Numbered from the stretch's first letter, positions 10,176-21,935 are shown. The stretch: DNA of 64,000 bases from Lachnospiraceae bacterium (GCA_024684055.1 JAIKXN010000239.1:96325-160324); one strand, 5' to 3'. A program made the numbers and translations. Notes: a model not told the origin generated them from the sequence alone.

Positions 10176-10320
10176 ATGTATACCTCACTTTATCGAATAC
10201 ATATTTTATCATTATAATGAAGAATATTCTATACACTTTAAACACTTCACATTTTTGAGAAAGAAGATTATAATAATCAATGTTGTTTATAGAATAATTG
10301 TTATATATAAGGAGTTTTTT

Positions 10321-11784
10321 ATGACAAAGATCAGAACAAGATTCGCACCTTCACCTACCGGAAGAATGCATGTAGGTAATTTAAGAACTGCTTTGTATGC
10401 TTACCTTATTACCAAGCATGAAGGCGGAGATTACATTCTTCGTATCGAGGATACGGACCAGGAAAGATATGTGGAAGGCGCAGTTGATATTATATACAGA
10501 ACTCTTGAGAAAACCGGACTTATTCATGATGAAGGTCCCGACAAGGATAAAGGATTCGGACCTTACGTTCAGTCTGAAAGACAAAAGAGCGGTCTTTATC
10601 TTGAATATGCCAAGAAACTAGTAGAAAAAGGCGAGGCTTATTACTGCTTCTGCGATAAGGAAAGACTTGCCACATTAACAAGAAAAGAAGGCGATAAAGA
10701 GATCAATGTTTATGACAAGCACTGCCTTTCTTTATCCAAAGAAGAAGTTGAGGCCAATCTTAAGGCAGGTAAGCCTTATGTTATAAGACAGAACAATCCC
10801 AATACAGGTACAACAACATTCCATGATGAGATTTATGGAGATATCACTGTAGATAATGCGGAACTTGACGATATGATCCTTATCAAGTCTGACGGATATC
10901 CCACATATAACTTTGCAAATGTTGTTGATGACCATCTTATGGGTATCACTCATGTTGTAAGAGGCAATGAGTATCTTTCTTCATCACCCAAATACAACAG
11001 ATTATATGAAGCTTTTGGCTGGGAAGTGCCTGTTTATGTGCATTGCCCTTTGATTACAGATGAGAATCATCAGAAATTATCCAAGCGCTGCGGTCATTCG
11101 TCATATGAAGATCTGATCGAGCAGGGATTTTTATCTGATGCTATCGTAAATTTCGTTGCTTTGCTCGGCTGGAGCCCTGAAAACAATCAGGAGATCATGT
11201 CTTTGGATGAGCTTATCAAAGCATTTGATTATCGTCATATTAATAAATCACCCGCCGTATTTGACTATACCAAGTTAAAATGGATGAACGGTGAATATAT
11301 TAAGGCGATGGATTTTGATGCTTTCTATGAGAAAGCTTTGCCTATTATCAAGAGTGTTCTGACAAAAGATTATGATTTAAAGAAGATTGCCGAAATGGTT
11401 AAGACGAGAATCGAAATATTCCCTGATATTAAAGACCATATCGATTTCTTTGAAGCCGTTCCCGAATATGACAGCGAAATGTATATTCATAAGAAAATGA
11501 AAACGGATAAGACAAACTCGCTTGAAGTTTTGAAGAATATCTATCCCGTTTTGAAAGAACTTGATGAGAGCAAATACAACAATGATGATCTGTATGCGCT
11601 TCTTGTTGATTTTGCCGCAAAATCCGAATTAAAGAACGGTACGGTTCTCTGGCCTGTCAGAACAGCACTTTCAGGTAAACAGATGACACCCTGCGGCGCA
11701 ACTGAAATACTTGAAATATTAGGAAAGGAAGAGTCGCTTAAGAGAATTGAAGCGGCCATCGAAAAGTTATCGAATGAAGTTTGA
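10321..11784 (+). CDS. gltX: Glutamyl-tRNA synthetase
   Basis: [22 protein letters not shown] (HIGH-like) and KLSKRCG (KMSKS-like); aaggag RBS supports start 10321, not 10072. Confidence 0.97.
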   Translation: MTKIRTRFAPSPTGRMHVGNLRTALYAYLITKHEGGDYILRIEDTDQERYVEGAVDIIYRTLEKTGLIHDEGPDKDKGFGPYVQSERQKSGLYLEYAKKLVEKGEAYYCFCDKERLATLTRKEGDKEINVYDKHCLSLSKEEVEANLKAGKPYVIRQNNPNTGTTTFHDEIYGDITVDNAELDDMILIKSDGYPTYNFANVVDDHLMGITHVVRGNEYLSSSPKYNRLYEAFGWEVPVYVHCPLITDENHQKLSKRCGHSSYEDLIEQGFLSDAIVNFVALLGWSPENNQEIMSLDELIKAFDYRHINKSPAVFDYTKLKWMNGEYIKAMDFDAFYEKALPIIKSVLTKDYDLKKIAEMVKTRIEIFPDIKDHIDFFEAVPEYDSEMYIHKKMKTDKTNSLEVLKNIYPVLKELDESKYNNDDLYALLVDFAAKSELKNGTVLWPVRTALSGKQMTPCGATEILEILGKEESLKRIEAAIEKLSNEV

Positions 11785-13582
11785 TGAAAATCAAATAAAG
11801 GTTATTGAAGCTCCGCTCGGGTCTCTGCTTGTTACGGCAGGACCCGGGGCGGGCAAAACGGCTGTACTGACGCACAGGATCAGGTATCTTAATGAAAAAT
11901 TCGGGATACCGTACGAAAAAATCCTTGTAATTACTTTTACAAAAGCGGCTGCGGTGCAGATGAAGTCGAGATTTGAAGGTGTATTTGAGAATGATTCCAA
12001 AGTTACGTTCTGTACATTCCATTCTCTGTTTTATTCAATCTTAAAAGACTGTCGGTTTAAAGATTTCTCAATTATTTCCACAAATGAAAAAATGAATATT
12101 CTGAAAACGGTTCTTATGGATAATGATATTGATTTATCCTTTTTTGATATGCCTTCCTTTCTGGAAGAAGTATCGAAAATAAAGAATCTGGGCATTGATC
12201 TGAATAATTACGAGCCATCGTCATGCGATAAAGATAAGTTTTCAAAGATCTACAGGCAGTATGGCGAAGAACTGAAAGACAGTAATTTAATTGATTATGA
12301 TGATTTTGCGATTGAAGTAAATGATTTATTTTCCAAAGATGCTGCGTTTCTTGAAAAATGGAAGAACAGATATGATTACTGTCTGATAGACGAATTTCAG
12401 GATATTAATTTCAAACAGTATGAAGTTATTAAAATGCTTTTTAAAAACAAGTCCGTATTTGCGGTGGGAGATGAAGATCAGTCAATCTATGCTTTCAGGG
12501 GATCTTCAAGCAATATCTGTCTTATCTTCAGGGAAGACTTCGAATCGGATGTCATGAAACTGTCTACCAACTACAGAAGTTCGAAAAAAATAGTCAATGC
12601 TTCCATGGAACTTATATCAAATAACACTTTACGGTTTGATAAACGAATTGTTCCCTGTGAAAGTTCTTCGGAAGGCGTTTTTGATCTGAAAATATTTAAT
12701 GATGCGAATGATGAATATAAGTATATTGCCGAGGAGATTAAAGAGAAAGGGAAAGGAAAGAGCGCGGCAATACTCCTTCGCACGAACAGCATTCCGGAAT
12801 CGCTTCTTTATTATCTTATGAAAGAAAAGGTAAGATTTAAAAGCGAAAAGGAGGTGCTTCAGAAAAAAGATAATGAGATCACAGATGATATACTGACTTA
12901 CATGAAATTGTCATGCAAAGATAATACATATAAAAATCTTATAAAAATAGCCAATAAACCCAATCGTTATATATCAAGAAATTTCCTTTCCAAATGCATG
13001 ATGAGTGAACTGAAAAATGATGGAACATTTAGTTATGTAAACCTTTACAAGAATGCGAAAGGGAAGGATTATCTGCTTGGGAACATATTTAAACTCGAAA
13101 GGAATATCAGACAGCTTTCAAAACTGGATTCCTTGGAGGGACTCATTTTTATTTTCAATGTTCTTGGCTATGATTCCTATCTGGCGTCAAAGAAGATTAA
13201 ATACCTGACGGAATACGAAGAACTAAAAATGCTTGCGCTTCAGCTTGAAAAGAAAGAAGAACTGATAGAGTATTTTGATTTTCTAAAGGATAATGAAAAG
13301 GAAGCCGGAGGTTGCTTTGATGAGCACGATGTTGAAATATGTACGATACATGCTTCTAAGGGAAGGGAATGGGATGAAGTTTACATCATTGATGTAAATG
13401 AAGGTGTAATCCCTCATAAAAAAGCTGTTACGAAGGCTGAAACGGAAGAGGAAAGAAGACTTTTTTATGTGGCAATGACCAGAGCTAAAGAAAAACTCTG
13501 CATAACCTGTATAAATAATGCGTCGTTTGCAAAACCTTCGGTATTTGCAGAGGAAACAGGATTTAGACCCTGTTCATATTAA
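11774..13582 (+). CDS. UvrD/PcrA-like superfamily I DNA helicase (about 600 aa)
   Basis: [56 protein letters not shown] overlaps the gltX stop. Confidence 0.92.
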   Translation: MKFDENQIKVIEAPLGSLLVTAGPGAGKTAVLTHRIRYLNEKFGIPYEKILVITFTKAAAVQMKSRFEGVFENDSKVTFCTFHSLFYSILKDCRFKDFSIISTNEKMNILKTVLMDNDIDLSFFDMPSFLEEVSKIKNLGIDLNNYEPSSCDKDKFSKIYRQYGEELKDSNLIDYDDFAIEVNDLFSKDAAFLEKWKNRYDYCLIDEFQDINFKQYEVIKMLFKNKSVFAVGDEDQSIYAFRGSSSNICLIFREDFESDVMKLSTNYRSSKKIVNASMELISNNTLRFDKRIVPCESSSEGVFDLKIFNDANDEYKYIAEEIKEKGKGKSAAILLRTNSIPESLLYYLMKEKVRFKSEKEVLQKKDNEITDDILTYMKLSCKDNTYKNLIKIANKPNRYISRNFLSKCMMSELKNDGTFSYVNLYKNAKGKDYLLGNIFKLERNIRQLSKLDSLEGLIFIFNVLGYDSYLASKKIKYLTEYEELKMLALQLEKKEELIEYFDFLKDNEKEAGGCFDEHDVEICTIHASKGREWDEVYIIDVNEGVIPHKKAVTKAETEEERRLFYVAMTRAKEKLCITCINNASFAKPSVFAEETGFRPCSY

Positions 13583-13692
13583 AGAAAATACTTATTAAAC
13601 AGGTTTTAGATTTGTTTATATATAAAATTTGAAAAGGAAACAGGTTTCAGGATTTTGTTCTTATTATAGAAAACAATATATAAATTAAAGTA

Positions 13693-13721
13693 TTGAACAG
13701 GAAAAATTTTGAATGTATAAT
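13693..13721 (+). promoter_or_regulatory. pta promoter
   Basis: TTGAAC (13693-13698) N17 TATAAT (13716-13721). Confidence 0.7.
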
Positions 13722-13790
13722 AATTAAGTTGAAATTAAAAGATACGGATTTTTCCGTTCGAATTAAATTATTTACAAAGGAGATATAAAA

Positions 13791-14792
13791 ATGGCATTTG
13801 TTGACAGAATCAAAGAAAAAGCAAAGCTTCAGAGCAAAACGATTCTTCTTCCCGAAACAATGGATGACAGAACATACTATGCAGCTGAAGAAGCAATCAA
13901 GGAGGGAATAGCTAAAATCGTTCTTATCGGAGCTAAAGATGAAATCGATGCTCATGTAAAGGCTACGGGAGTTGATATTTCCAAAGCAGAAATTCTTGAT
14001 CCCGCTACATGCGATAAGTTTGAAGATTATGCAAATCTTCTTTATGAAACAAGAAAAGCAAAAGGTATGACACCTGAGCAGGCCAGAGAAATTCTTCTTA
14101 AAGATACAATTACATTCGGTATCGTAGTGTTAAAAGCAGGTGATGCAGACGGACTTGTTGCCGGTGCATGCCATTCAACAGCTGATACACTTCGTCCTTC
14201 ACTTCAGATTCTTAAGACAAAAGCAGGATGCAAGCTTGTTTCCGCATTCTTCATCATGGATGTTCCCAACTGCGAATACGGCGCAAACGGAACATTTATC
14301 TTTGCTGACTCCGGATTAAACCAGGATCCCAATCCCGAAGAACTTGCAGCAATCGCAGCTTCTTCAGCAGAAAGCTTCGAAAGCCTCGTAGGAGAGAAGG
14401 CTGTATGTGCAATGCTTTCACATTCTACAGTCGGATCTGCAAAGCATGCATTGGTTGACAAGATGGTTGAAGCTACAAGAATCGCAAAAGAGCAGTATCC
14501 TGAAATCGTTGTTGACGGCGAATTCCAGCTTGATGCAGCTATCGTTCCTTCTGTAGCCAAGTCAAAAGCTCCCAACTCGGATGTTGCAGGTAAGGCTAAC
14601 GTTCTTATCTTCCCCAACCTTGATGCAGGTAACATTTCTTACAAGATCGTACAGAGACTTGCAAAGGCTGATGCTTACGGTCCTATCCTTCAGGGTATCG
14701 CAAAGCCCGTTAACGATCTTTCCAGAGGATGCTCATGGCAGGATATCGTTGGCGTTATCGCAATCACAGTTTGCCAGGCCAGCGCACAGTAA
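13791..14792 (+). CDS. pta: Phosphate acetyltransferase
   Basis: DGLVAGACHSTADTLRPSLQ, VDGEFQLDAAIVPSVA, LIFPNLDAGNISYKIVQRLA. Confidence 0.96.
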   Translation: MAFVDRIKEKAKLQSKTILLPETMDDRTYYAAEEAIKEGIAKIVLIGAKDEIDAHVKATGVDISKAEILDPATCDKFEDYANLLYETRKAKGMTPEQAREILLKDTITFGIVVLKAGDADGLVAGACHSTADTLRPSLQILKTKAGCKLVSAFFIMDVPNCEYGANGTFIFADSGLNQDPNPEELAAIAASSAESFESLVGEKAVCAMLSHSTVGSAKHALVDKMVEATRIAKEQYPEIVVDGEFQLDAAIVPSVAKSKAPNSDVAGKANVLIFPNLDAGNISYKIVQRLAKADAYGPILQGIAKPVNDLSRGCSWQDIVGVIAITVCQASAQ

Positions 14793-14815
14793 TTTAAGAT
14801 TATAATAAAAGAAGA

Positions 14816-14852
14816 GGGCGAAGCACGATTTAATTGCTTCGCCCATTTTTTT
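14816..14852 (+). terminator. pta terminator
   Basis: GGGCGAAGCA-cgatttaat-TGCTTCGCCC followed by ATTTTTTT. Confidence 0.88.
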
Positions 14853-14986
14853 ATAAGAAGATATCGAAACTTAATATGAAAATGCTTTCGTGATTAATTG
14901 TACATGAAAAAACATTCCTGATCTATTGAATTGCATGTTCGTCAGGATTCTTTTAAGTGAAAATTAAGTTTATTTGCGCAATAAAA

Positions 14987-15008
14987 AACCTTCCCGAAAA
15001 GGAAGGTT
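14987..15008 (-). terminator. rpmF terminator (minus strand)
   Basis: AACCTTCC/GGAAGGTT hairpin followed by T-run on the minus strand (TTTTTTATT). Confidence 0.75.
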
Positions 15009-15032
15009 AATATTTAAAAGCAGAATTGAAAA

Positions 15033-15218
15033 TTAGTTCTCGTCTAATTTAATAATCTCTTTCTTGTTATAACATCCGCAAGCCTTGCATACTCTGTGAG
15101 GAACAGTAAGAGCGCCACATTTGGAACATTTTACCAATGTTACAGCTCCCATCTTCCAGTTTGCTCTTCTTTTATCTCTATGGCTTTTGGATGATTTGTT
15201 CTTAGGACAAATAGACAT
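15033..15218 (-). CDS. rpmF: 50S ribosomal protein L32, zinc-ribbon (C+) form
   Basis: MSICPKNKSSKSHRDKRRANWKM...CSKCGALTVPHRVCKACGCY; RBS ggaggtg on the minus strand. Confidence 0.95.
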   Translation of the reverse strand: MSICPKNKSSKSHRDKRRANWKMGAVTLVKCSKCGALTVPHRVCKACGCYNKKEIIKLDEN

Positions 15219-15396
15219 TTCTTTACACCTCCAATTCCCTACTTGTTTTTATTCGTACGTTAAAGAGTATACATTTTGAACATTACTTTGTCAACAAAAA
15301 AGTGAATATTAAACTATTTCTTGATTTTTTGCCGTATTTTTAGTATATTTAAGGTTGTATTTTTATGGTCATATGTATTGTTGAAGAGGGAATAAA

Positions 15397-16419
15397 ATGA
15401 GTGATTTTGTAAAAGTTGCACTTGATGCACACGGCGGTGACAACGCACCGAAAGAAGTGGTTAAAGGTGCCTTAAATGCATTAAAAGAAGAGGACGGCCT
15501 TCAGGTATACCTTGTAGGTGTGTCCGAACTCATTGAAAAAGAACTCGAAGGCGTTGAATATGATAAAGAAAGACTGATCATTAAAGATGCTCCCGAGATT
15601 ATAACGATGGCTGAACCGCCTGTTGCCGCAGTCAGAAAGAAAAAGAAATCTTCTATCGTTATCGGCATGCAGATGGTAAGAGACGGAGAGTGTGATGCAT
15701 TTGTATCATGCGGAAGTACCGGTGCCGTTTTAGTCGGAGGACAGGTTATCGTTGGAAGGATCAAAGGTGTTGAAAGACCGCCTCTTGCTCCGCTTATTCC
15801 TACCGCAAAAGGCTTTTCGCTTTTAATCGACTGCGGTGCGAATGTGGATTCGAAGCCTTCCAATCTTGTACAGTTCGCCAGGATGGGCAGCATTTATATG
15901 AAGAAAATGATGGGCGTTGAAAACCCTAAAGTCGGTATCGTTAATATCGGCGCTGAGGAAGAAAAGGGTAACGCTTTAGTAAAAGATACATTCCCCATGC
16001 TTAAGGGATGCACGGATATTAACTTTATCGGAAGCATCGAAGCGAGAGATATTCCTTCGGGTTGCTGTGACGTAATAGTGTGCGATGCTTTTGTCGGAAA
16101 TGTTATCCTTAAATTATATGAGGGATTAAGCAATACACTTGTTGCCAAGATAAAAGAATCCATGCTTACCAATGTTAAGAGCAAGGTCGGAGCGGCTCTT
16201 GTCAAGCCGAATCTTAAAAAGACGCTTAAGAGTTTTTCGGCTTCCGAATACGGCGGAGCGCCTCTTTTGGGATTAAAAGGTCTTGTTGTTAAAGGACACG
16301 GCAATTCAAAAGCGGGCGAGATTAAAAATGCGATAAAGCAGTGCATAAAATATAAAGAAAGCGATATGCTGAATATTCTAAGTAATAGTTTTGCTATTAC
16401 GGTTGTTCAGGAGGACTAA
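15397..16419 (+). CDS. plsX: Phosphate acyltransferase PlsX
   Basis: VALDAHGGDNAPKEVVKGAL, FVSCGSTGAVLVGG, SEYGGAPLLGLKG. Confidence 0.96.
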   Translation: MSDFVKVALDAHGGDNAPKEVVKGALNALKEEDGLQVYLVGVSELIEKELEGVEYDKERLIIKDAPEIITMAEPPVAAVRKKKKSSIVIGMQMVRDGECDAFVSCGSTGAVLVGGQVIVGRIKGVERPPLAPLIPTAKGFSLLIDCGANVDSKPSNLVQFARMGSIYMKKMMGVENPKVGIVNIGAEEEKGNALVKDTFPMLKGCTDINFIGSIEARDIPSGCCDVIVCDAFVGNVILKLYEGLSNTLVAKIKESMLTNVKSKVGAALVKPNLKKTLKSFSASEYGGAPLLGLKGLVVKGHGNSKAGEIKNAIKQCIKYKESDMLNILSNSFAITVVQED

Positions 16420-16423
16420 AATC

Positions 16424-16663
16424 ATGGTTCTGGATATTTTAAAGGAAAACATTGTAAATATATTAAATGTAGATCCTAATGAGATAACAGAAGAAACCAC
16501 ATTCATAGGTGATTTATGCGCCGATTCTCTGGATGTATACCAGATCATCGTAGGCGTGGAAGAGGCTTTAAACATTTCACTTGAAGGTGAAGACGTGGAA
16601 CAGATATCAAATGTCGGAGAAGCTGTTTTATTAATTGAAAAGGTAATGGAAAACAAACAATGA
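16424..16663 (+). CDS. acpP: Acyl carrier protein
   Basis: GDLCADSLDVYQIIVGVEEALN phosphopantetheine site; aggagg at about 16409 supports start 16424. Confidence 0.92.
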   Translation: MVLDILKENIVNILNVDPNEITEETTFIGDLCADSLDVYQIIVGVEEALNISLEGEDVEQISNVGEAVLLIEKVMENKQ

Positions 16664-17355
16664 ACATCGATGAGAGACTTACCAAATTACAGGAGCTTAT
16701 CGGATTGCAGTTTACCGATACGGCTAATCTGAGAAGTGCAATTTCGCATTCCTCGTTTGTTAACGAATTAAAAGTGAATAAATGGGAAGATTATGAAAGA
16801 CTCGAATTTCTCGGTGATGCCGTTCTTGAGATTGTTTCTTCCGATTATCTTTACAGAATGCATCCGGACATGCCCGAAGGTGAATTGTCAAAGCTTCGTG
16901 CTTCTCTTGTCTGTGAGCCTTCGCTTGCTTTTACTGCCAAAAGAATGAATCTTTCGGAATACATTCTTGTGGGAAAAGGAGAAGATGCGAGCGGCGGCAG
17001 ATACAGAAATTCTCTTTTATCCGACGTTTTCGAAGCCATTATCGGAGCTGTATATATTGAATTCGGATATCTTGAAGCCAAGAATTATATCGAGAAATTT
17101 CTTCTTAACGATATTTCCGAAAACCAGCTTTTTGTTGATTCAAAGAGCAGAATGCAGATTTATGTTCAGTCAAAGGACCACATGAATCTGGAATATAAAG
17201 TTATTGAAGAAAGCGGACCTGATCATGACAAGCATTTCAAGGTCGGTCTTTTCATAAATGATGAAATGATATGTTCGGGAGAAGGACATAACAAAAAAGA
17301 AGCGGAACAGTTAGCCGCTTACAACGGTATTAAAATACTGACAAAGGAAGAATAA
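16660..17355 (+). CDS. rnc: Ribonuclease III
   Basis: ERLEFLGDAVLEIV signature; C-terminal dsRBD. Confidence 0.96.
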   Translation: MNIDERLTKLQELIGLQFTDTANLRSAISHSSFVNELKVNKWEDYERLEFLGDAVLEIVSSDYLYRMHPDMPEGELSKLRASLVCEPSLAFTAKRMNLSEYILVGKGEDASGGRYRNSLLSDVFEAIIGAVYIEFGYLEAKNYIEKFLLNDISENQLFVDSKSRMQIYVQSKDHMNLEYKVIEESGPDHDKHFKVGLFINDEMICSGEGHNKKEAEQLAAYNGIKILTKEE

Positions 17356-17356
17356 A

Positions 17357-20300
17357 ATGTATTTAAAAAGCATTGAAGTTCAGGGCTTTAAGTCTTTTGC
17401 GAATAAAATAGTTCTTCAGTTTAATAACGGAATTACCGGTATAGTAGGACCTAACGGTTCGGGTAAAAGCAATGTTGCTGATGCGGTAAGATGGGTTCTC
17501 GGAGAACAGAGGATCAAGCAGTTAAGAGGCGCATCCATGCAGGATGTCATCTTTTCGGGAACGGAACTCAGAAAACCTGTCGGCAGCGCTTACGTTGCAA
17601 TCACTCTTGATAATTCTGACCACGCTCTTTCGATAGATTTTGACGAAGTTACGGTTGCCAGAAGAATATACAGATCCGGTGAATCGGAATATCTCATTAA
17701 CGGAACGGTATGCAGATTAAAGGACGTTAATGAGCTTTTTTATGATACGGGTATTGGTAAGGAAGGCTATTCCATTATCGGTCAGGGACAGATTGACAAA
17801 ATCTTAAGTTCCAAACCCGAAGACAGAAGAGAACTTTTTGACGAAGCTGCAGGCATCGTTAAATATAAAAGACGTAAAGTTGAAGCATTAAAAAAACTTG
17901 AAAACGAAAGAGCCAATCTCCTTCGTGTTACGGATATTTTATCCGAACTCGACAGACAGATCGGGCCTCTCGAAAAGCAGTCACAGAAAGCAAAGATTTA
18001 TCTTTCCAAAAAGGAAGAGTTAAAAAAATACGATATAAACGTATTCCTTCTCGATTCGGAAGTTATTGACAAGAAGATTACCGAACTTACCGAAAAAGAA
18101 GCGATTGCTCAGAAAGATTTCGAAGAAGTTTCTCTTGCAAATGAAAAACTCAAAAGAGATTACGAAGAAGTTGAAAATATTTTAAGTCATCTCGATGAGG
18201 AAATCGAAGAAAACAGAGCAAAACTTGCCGATACGGATGTGCTTCGCGAAAAACTTGAAGGCGAGATCAAAGTCCTTAACGAACAGATTTCCACTGCAAC
18301 GGACAATATCGGTCATCTTGATACGAGACTTGCAAGTATTGACGAATCCATCAAAAACAAAAATGAAGAAATCGAAAAGGTCGTTGAATTAAAATCACAG
18401 ATCGATAACGAGATAGCCGAGAAGAAAAAAGACAGTGATGCCCAGAAGGCAAAACTTGACGAAATAGAAGCTCTTATCGAAACCGTATCTTCTTACATTG
18501 ACAAGGGCAACAGTTATATCATCGAGATACTTAACGAAAGAGCAACGATAAAGGCTGATATTTCAGGTATTGAAAGCAATATTTCCCAGAGGAATATCAG
18601 ACTTTCCGAAGTTAATGCAAAACTTCTTGCAGCCAAATCCGTTGAAGAGAAGCATAATCAGGAAGTTAAGAAATTCGAGGATGAATTCAAGAAGATTACC
18701 GATGAGATTTCCGAACTTAACAAAAAGGGCAAGGAACTTGATTCGATGACTTCATCATTCCATGATGAACTTGCTCTTGCTGACGACAAATTAAAGGATA
18801 TCCAGTCAAAATATCATCAGGAAAAATCAAGGCTTGACGCTGTTTCAAACATCGCCGAAAGATATGACGGATTCAACTCTTCGATCAAAAGAGTCATGGA
18901 GCAGAAGCAGTCGGATAAACGTATCATAGGTGTTGTTGCAGATATTCTCAAAGTTGATCCCAAATATGAAACAGCCATTGAAATAGCACTCGGCGGCAAT
19001 ATTCAGAATATTGTCACGAAGGATGAGGACTGTGCCAAGAAGCTTATCGAGCTTTTAAAGAGAGAAAGAGCCGGACGAGCAACTTTCCTTCCGCTTACAT
19101 CTCTTACGAATCCTCAGGAATTCAAACAGCCTGAATCTTTAAATGAAAAAGGCGTTATCGGTAAAGCTGATGAAATCGTCGAATGCGATGATGAATTCAG
19201 ATGTGTTGCAGAAGCGATGCTTGGCAGAATACTTGTAGTTGATAATGTCGACAATGCTTTAAAGATTGCCAGAAAATATGAATTCGGCATAAGAATGGTT
19301 ACGCTTGAGGGTGAACTTCTTATCCCGGGCGGCGGTATCAGCGGCGGTAATTTCAAAAACAATTCGAACCTTCTCGGAAGAAGAAGAGAAATCGAAGAGT
19401 TAAACGATAAGGTTAAGAAACTTTCCGATGAACAGAATAAAGTTCTTGAGGAAATCGAAAACATAAAGACGAGAAGAAATGAAGTCAGAGCTCAGATCAT
19501 GAAGAACAAAGATGATCTGCAGGATGCCTTCATCAGACAGAATTCTGCCAGAATAAACTGTGAGAACGCCAAGGAAAAGATGGGTTCCACCATGTCTGAT
19601 TTTGATGCTCTTCGCGAAGAGGCCGCAATGATAGCTCTCGATCTCGAAACCTTTGCAAAGAATAAAGAGGAAAAAGAGTTACTTTTCACGCAGTCTGTTG
19701 AAAATGAAGAGAACGAGAAAAAGAAAATCGAATCCAAACAGGCTGAACTTGTCGAACTCAAGAATCAGGAAGCCGAAAAGGCTTCTAAAGCCAATGACGC
19801 TCATCTGGTAATGGAAAAACTTTATCAGAAACAGGAATTCGAGCAGTCGAATCTCGACAGAATCAAAGCCGAGGCTGAAAGATTCGTTAAAGAAAAAGAA
19901 GAAGTTATTTCAAACAGAAAACTTACCGATGAGGAAATAGAGAAGAAGAAAGAAGACCTTGAAAGCATAAGAGAAACCATCAAGGCAGGCTCTGCTTCAC
20001 AGTCCGAGGCGGAAAAGAAACTTAATGAAGATATTGAACGTAAGGAAGAACTCGTTAAAAAGAGAAAATCCTACTTCGATGAAAAAGATGCGATAAGCGA
20101 GAAAGTTAGCAACTGCGAAAAGGAAATCATCCGTCTTCAGAGTGCAAGAGAGAAACAACAGGAAAACCTTGCTTCATTCTCGTCTTATATCTGGCAGGAA
20201 TACGATATCACTTTGCAGGATGCCAAACTTTTGAGGGATGAGGAACTTGACAATCTTTCCGAAATGAAAAAGAAAGTTCATTCATTAAAGGATGAGATCA

Positions 20301-20935
20301 AAAAACTCGGCGATGTCAATGTAAACTCAATAGAAGAATACAAAGAAGTGTTTGAAAGACATTCGTTCCTTTCGACACAGCATAAAGACCTTCTTGAAGC
20401 TGAGAAAGAACTTGTAAAGATAATCGATGAACTTGATACGGCCATGAGAACTCAGTTTAAACAGCAATTCGGTCTTATTTCACAGGAATTCGAGAAAGTA
20501 TTCAGAGAATTGTTCGGTGGCGGTAAAGCTACTCTTGAACTTCTTGACGAAGAGGATATTCTTGAAGCCGGAATTAAGATCAATGCTCAGCCGCCCGGAA
20601 AGAAACTCCAGAATATGATGCAGTTATCCGGTGGCGAAAAGGCACTTACGGCCATATCCCTGCTCTTTGCGATCCAGAATCTTAAACCTTCGCCTTTCTG
20701 TCTGCTCGACGAAATCGAAGCGGCTCTTGATGAAAGCAACGTAGACAGATTCGCAAAATACCTGATGAAGATGACGAAAAATACTCAGTTTATAGTCATT
20801 ACTCACAGAAGGGGTACAATGTACAAAGCTGACAGACTTTACGGTATTACAATGCAGGAGAAAGGTGTATCGGCTCTTGTATCCGTAGATCTTGTCGAAA
20901 AAGAACTTGAGAAAGAAGAAAAAAAGGCTGAATAA
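17357..20935 (+). CDS. smc: Chromosome segregation protein SMC
   Basis: IVGPNGSGKSNVADAVRWVLGEQ, long coiled coils and hinge, LSGGEKALTAISLLFAI, LDEIEAALDESNV. Confidence 0.97.
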   Translation: MYLKSIEVQGFKSFANKIVLQFNNGITGIVGPNGSGKSNVADAVRWVLGEQRIKQLRGASMQDVIFSGTELRKPVGSAYVAITLDNSDHALSIDFDEVTVARRIYRSGESEYLINGTVCRLKDVNELFYDTGIGKEGYSIIGQGQIDKILSSKPEDRRELFDEAAGIVKYKRRKVEALKKLENERANLLRVTDILSELDRQIGPLEKQSQKAKIYLSKKEELKKYDINVFLLDSEVIDKKITELTEKEAIAQKDFEEVSLANEKLKRDYEEVENILSHLDEEIEENRAKLADTDVLREKLEGEIKVLNEQISTATDNIGHLDTRLASIDESIKNKNEEIEKVVELKSQIDNEIAEKKKDSDAQKAKLDEIEALIETVSSYIDKGNSYIIEILNERATIKADISGIESNISQRNIRLSEVNAKLLAAKSVEEKHNQEVKKFEDEFKKITDEISELNKKGKELDSMTSSFHDELALADDKLKDIQSKYHQEKSRLDAVSNIAERYDGFNSSIKRVMEQKQSDKRIIGVVADILKVDPKYETAIEIALGGNIQNIVTKDEDCAKKLIELLKRERAGRATFLPLTSLTNPQEFKQPESLNEKGVIGKADEIVECDDEFRCVAEAMLGRILVVDNVDNALKIARKYEFGIRMVTLEGELLIPGGGISGGNFKNNSNLLGRRREIEELNDKVKKLSDEQNKVLEEIENIKTRRNEVRAQIMKNKDDLQDAFIRQNSARINCENAKEKMGSTMSDFDALREEAAMIALDLETFAKNKEEKELLFTQSVENEENEKKKIESKQAELVELKNQEAEKASKANDAHLVMEKLYQKQEFEQSNLDRIKAEAERFVKEKEEVISNRKLTDEEIEKKKEDLESIRETIKAGSASQSEAEKKLNEDIERKEELVKKRKSYFDEKDAISEKVSNCEKEIIRLQSAREKQQENLASFSSYIWQEYDITLQDAKLLRDEELDNLSEMKKKVHSLKDEIKKLGDVNVNSIEEYKEVFERHSFLSTQHKDLLEAEKELVKIIDELDTAMRTQFKQQFGLISQEFEKVFRELFGGGKATLELLDEEDILEAGIKINAQPPGKKLQNMMQLSGGEKALTAISLLFAIQNLKPSPFCLLDEIEAALDESNVDRFAKYLMKMTKNTQFIVITHRRGTMYKADRLYGITMQEKGVSALVSVDLVEKELEKEEKKAE

Positions 20936-20937
20936 AT

Positions 20938-21867
20938 ATGGAAAAAGAAAAAACCGGCTTTTTTGCTAAACTGAAAAACGGTCTTAACAAGACAAGAATT
21001 AATCTGCTCGACGGATTGGACAGCGTTTTCCATGGTTTTTCGGAAATCGATGATGATTTTTACGAAGAACTTGAAGAAGTTCTCGTAATGGCTGACATCG
21101 GCGTAATGACCACCGGAGAAATAATCGAGGAGATCAAGACACTCGTAAAAGTTGAACATATCAAGAAACCTGAAGACTGCAGGGAATATCTTATCGATCT
21201 TCTTGCAAAAAGACTTACGGTTGATTCCGAAGGTTATTCGTTTGAAAACGAAAAATCGATAATTTTTGTTATCGGTGTAAACGGCGTAGGAAAGACGACA
21301 ACAATCGGAAAACTTGCTTATAACTTTAAGAAAGACAACAAAAAGGTATTGATTGCCGCTGCCGATACTTTCAGAGCCGCAGCGACCGAACAGCTTGAAG
21401 TATGGGCTGAAAGAGTCGGAGTTACAATGATAGGCTCCAAAGAAGGAACGGATCCCGCGAGCGTAATTTACGACGCGCTTCAGTCCGCAAAGGCCAAGGA
21501 TATGGATATTCTTCTTTGCGACACTGCGGGAAGACTACACAATAAGAAGAACCTTATGGAAGAACTCAAGAAGATGAACAGGATCATCGACAAAGAGTTC
21601 CCAGGAATTCATCGTGAGAATTTCCTGGTACTTGATGCATCCACAGGGCAGAACGCACTTAATCAGGCCAAAGAATTCAAAGAAGCCTGCGATATTACGG
21701 GTATAATCCTTACTAAAATGGACGGAACGGCCAAAGGCGGTATTGCGATCGCCATCTGGCAGGAACTTAAGATTCCCGTTAAATTCATCGGCGTGGGTGA
21801 AGGAATTGAAGATTTGCAGAAATTTGATTCAAAATCATTTGTTAAAGCTATTTTTGAAGAATCTTAA
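20938..21867 (+). CDS. ftsY: Signal recognition particle receptor FtsY
   Basis: GVNGVGKTTTIGKLA, DTAGRLHNKKNLMEEL, TKMDGTAKGG. Confidence 0.97.
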   Translation: MEKEKTGFFAKLKNGLNKTRINLLDGLDSVFHGFSEIDDDFYEELEEVLVMADIGVMTTGEIIEEIKTLVKVEHIKKPEDCREYLIDLLAKRLTVDSEGYSFENEKSIIFVIGVNGVGKTTTIGKLAYNFKKDNKKVLIAAADTFRAAATEQLEVWAERVGVTMIGSKEGTDPASVIYDALQSAKAKDMDILLCDTAGRLHNKKNLMEELKKMNRIIDKEFPGIHRENFLVLDASTGQNALNQAKEFKEACDITGIILTKMDGTAKGGIAIAIWQELKIPVKFIGVGEGIEDLQKFDSKSFVKAIFEES

Positions 21868-21899
21868 ACTTTAAAGATCCTGATTTAAAGAAAATTCGG

Positions 21900-21935
21900 G
21901 GGTGTCAAGTAAAAAGTCTTGACACCCTTGATTAT
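21900..21935 (+). terminator. Terminator after ftsY
   Basis: GGGTGTCAAG (21900-21909) / CTTGACACCC (21918-21927), then T-rich. Confidence 0.65.

Noticed and set aside
10072-10320. N-terminal extension of the gltX ORF
   Set aside because: Overlaps the PHP phosphatase gene antisense; RBS and the conserved start [14 protein letters not shown] are at 10321.
17357-20935. Many antisense ORFs within smc
   Set aside because: Expected from the complement of K/E-rich coiled-coil codons; no RBS or domains.
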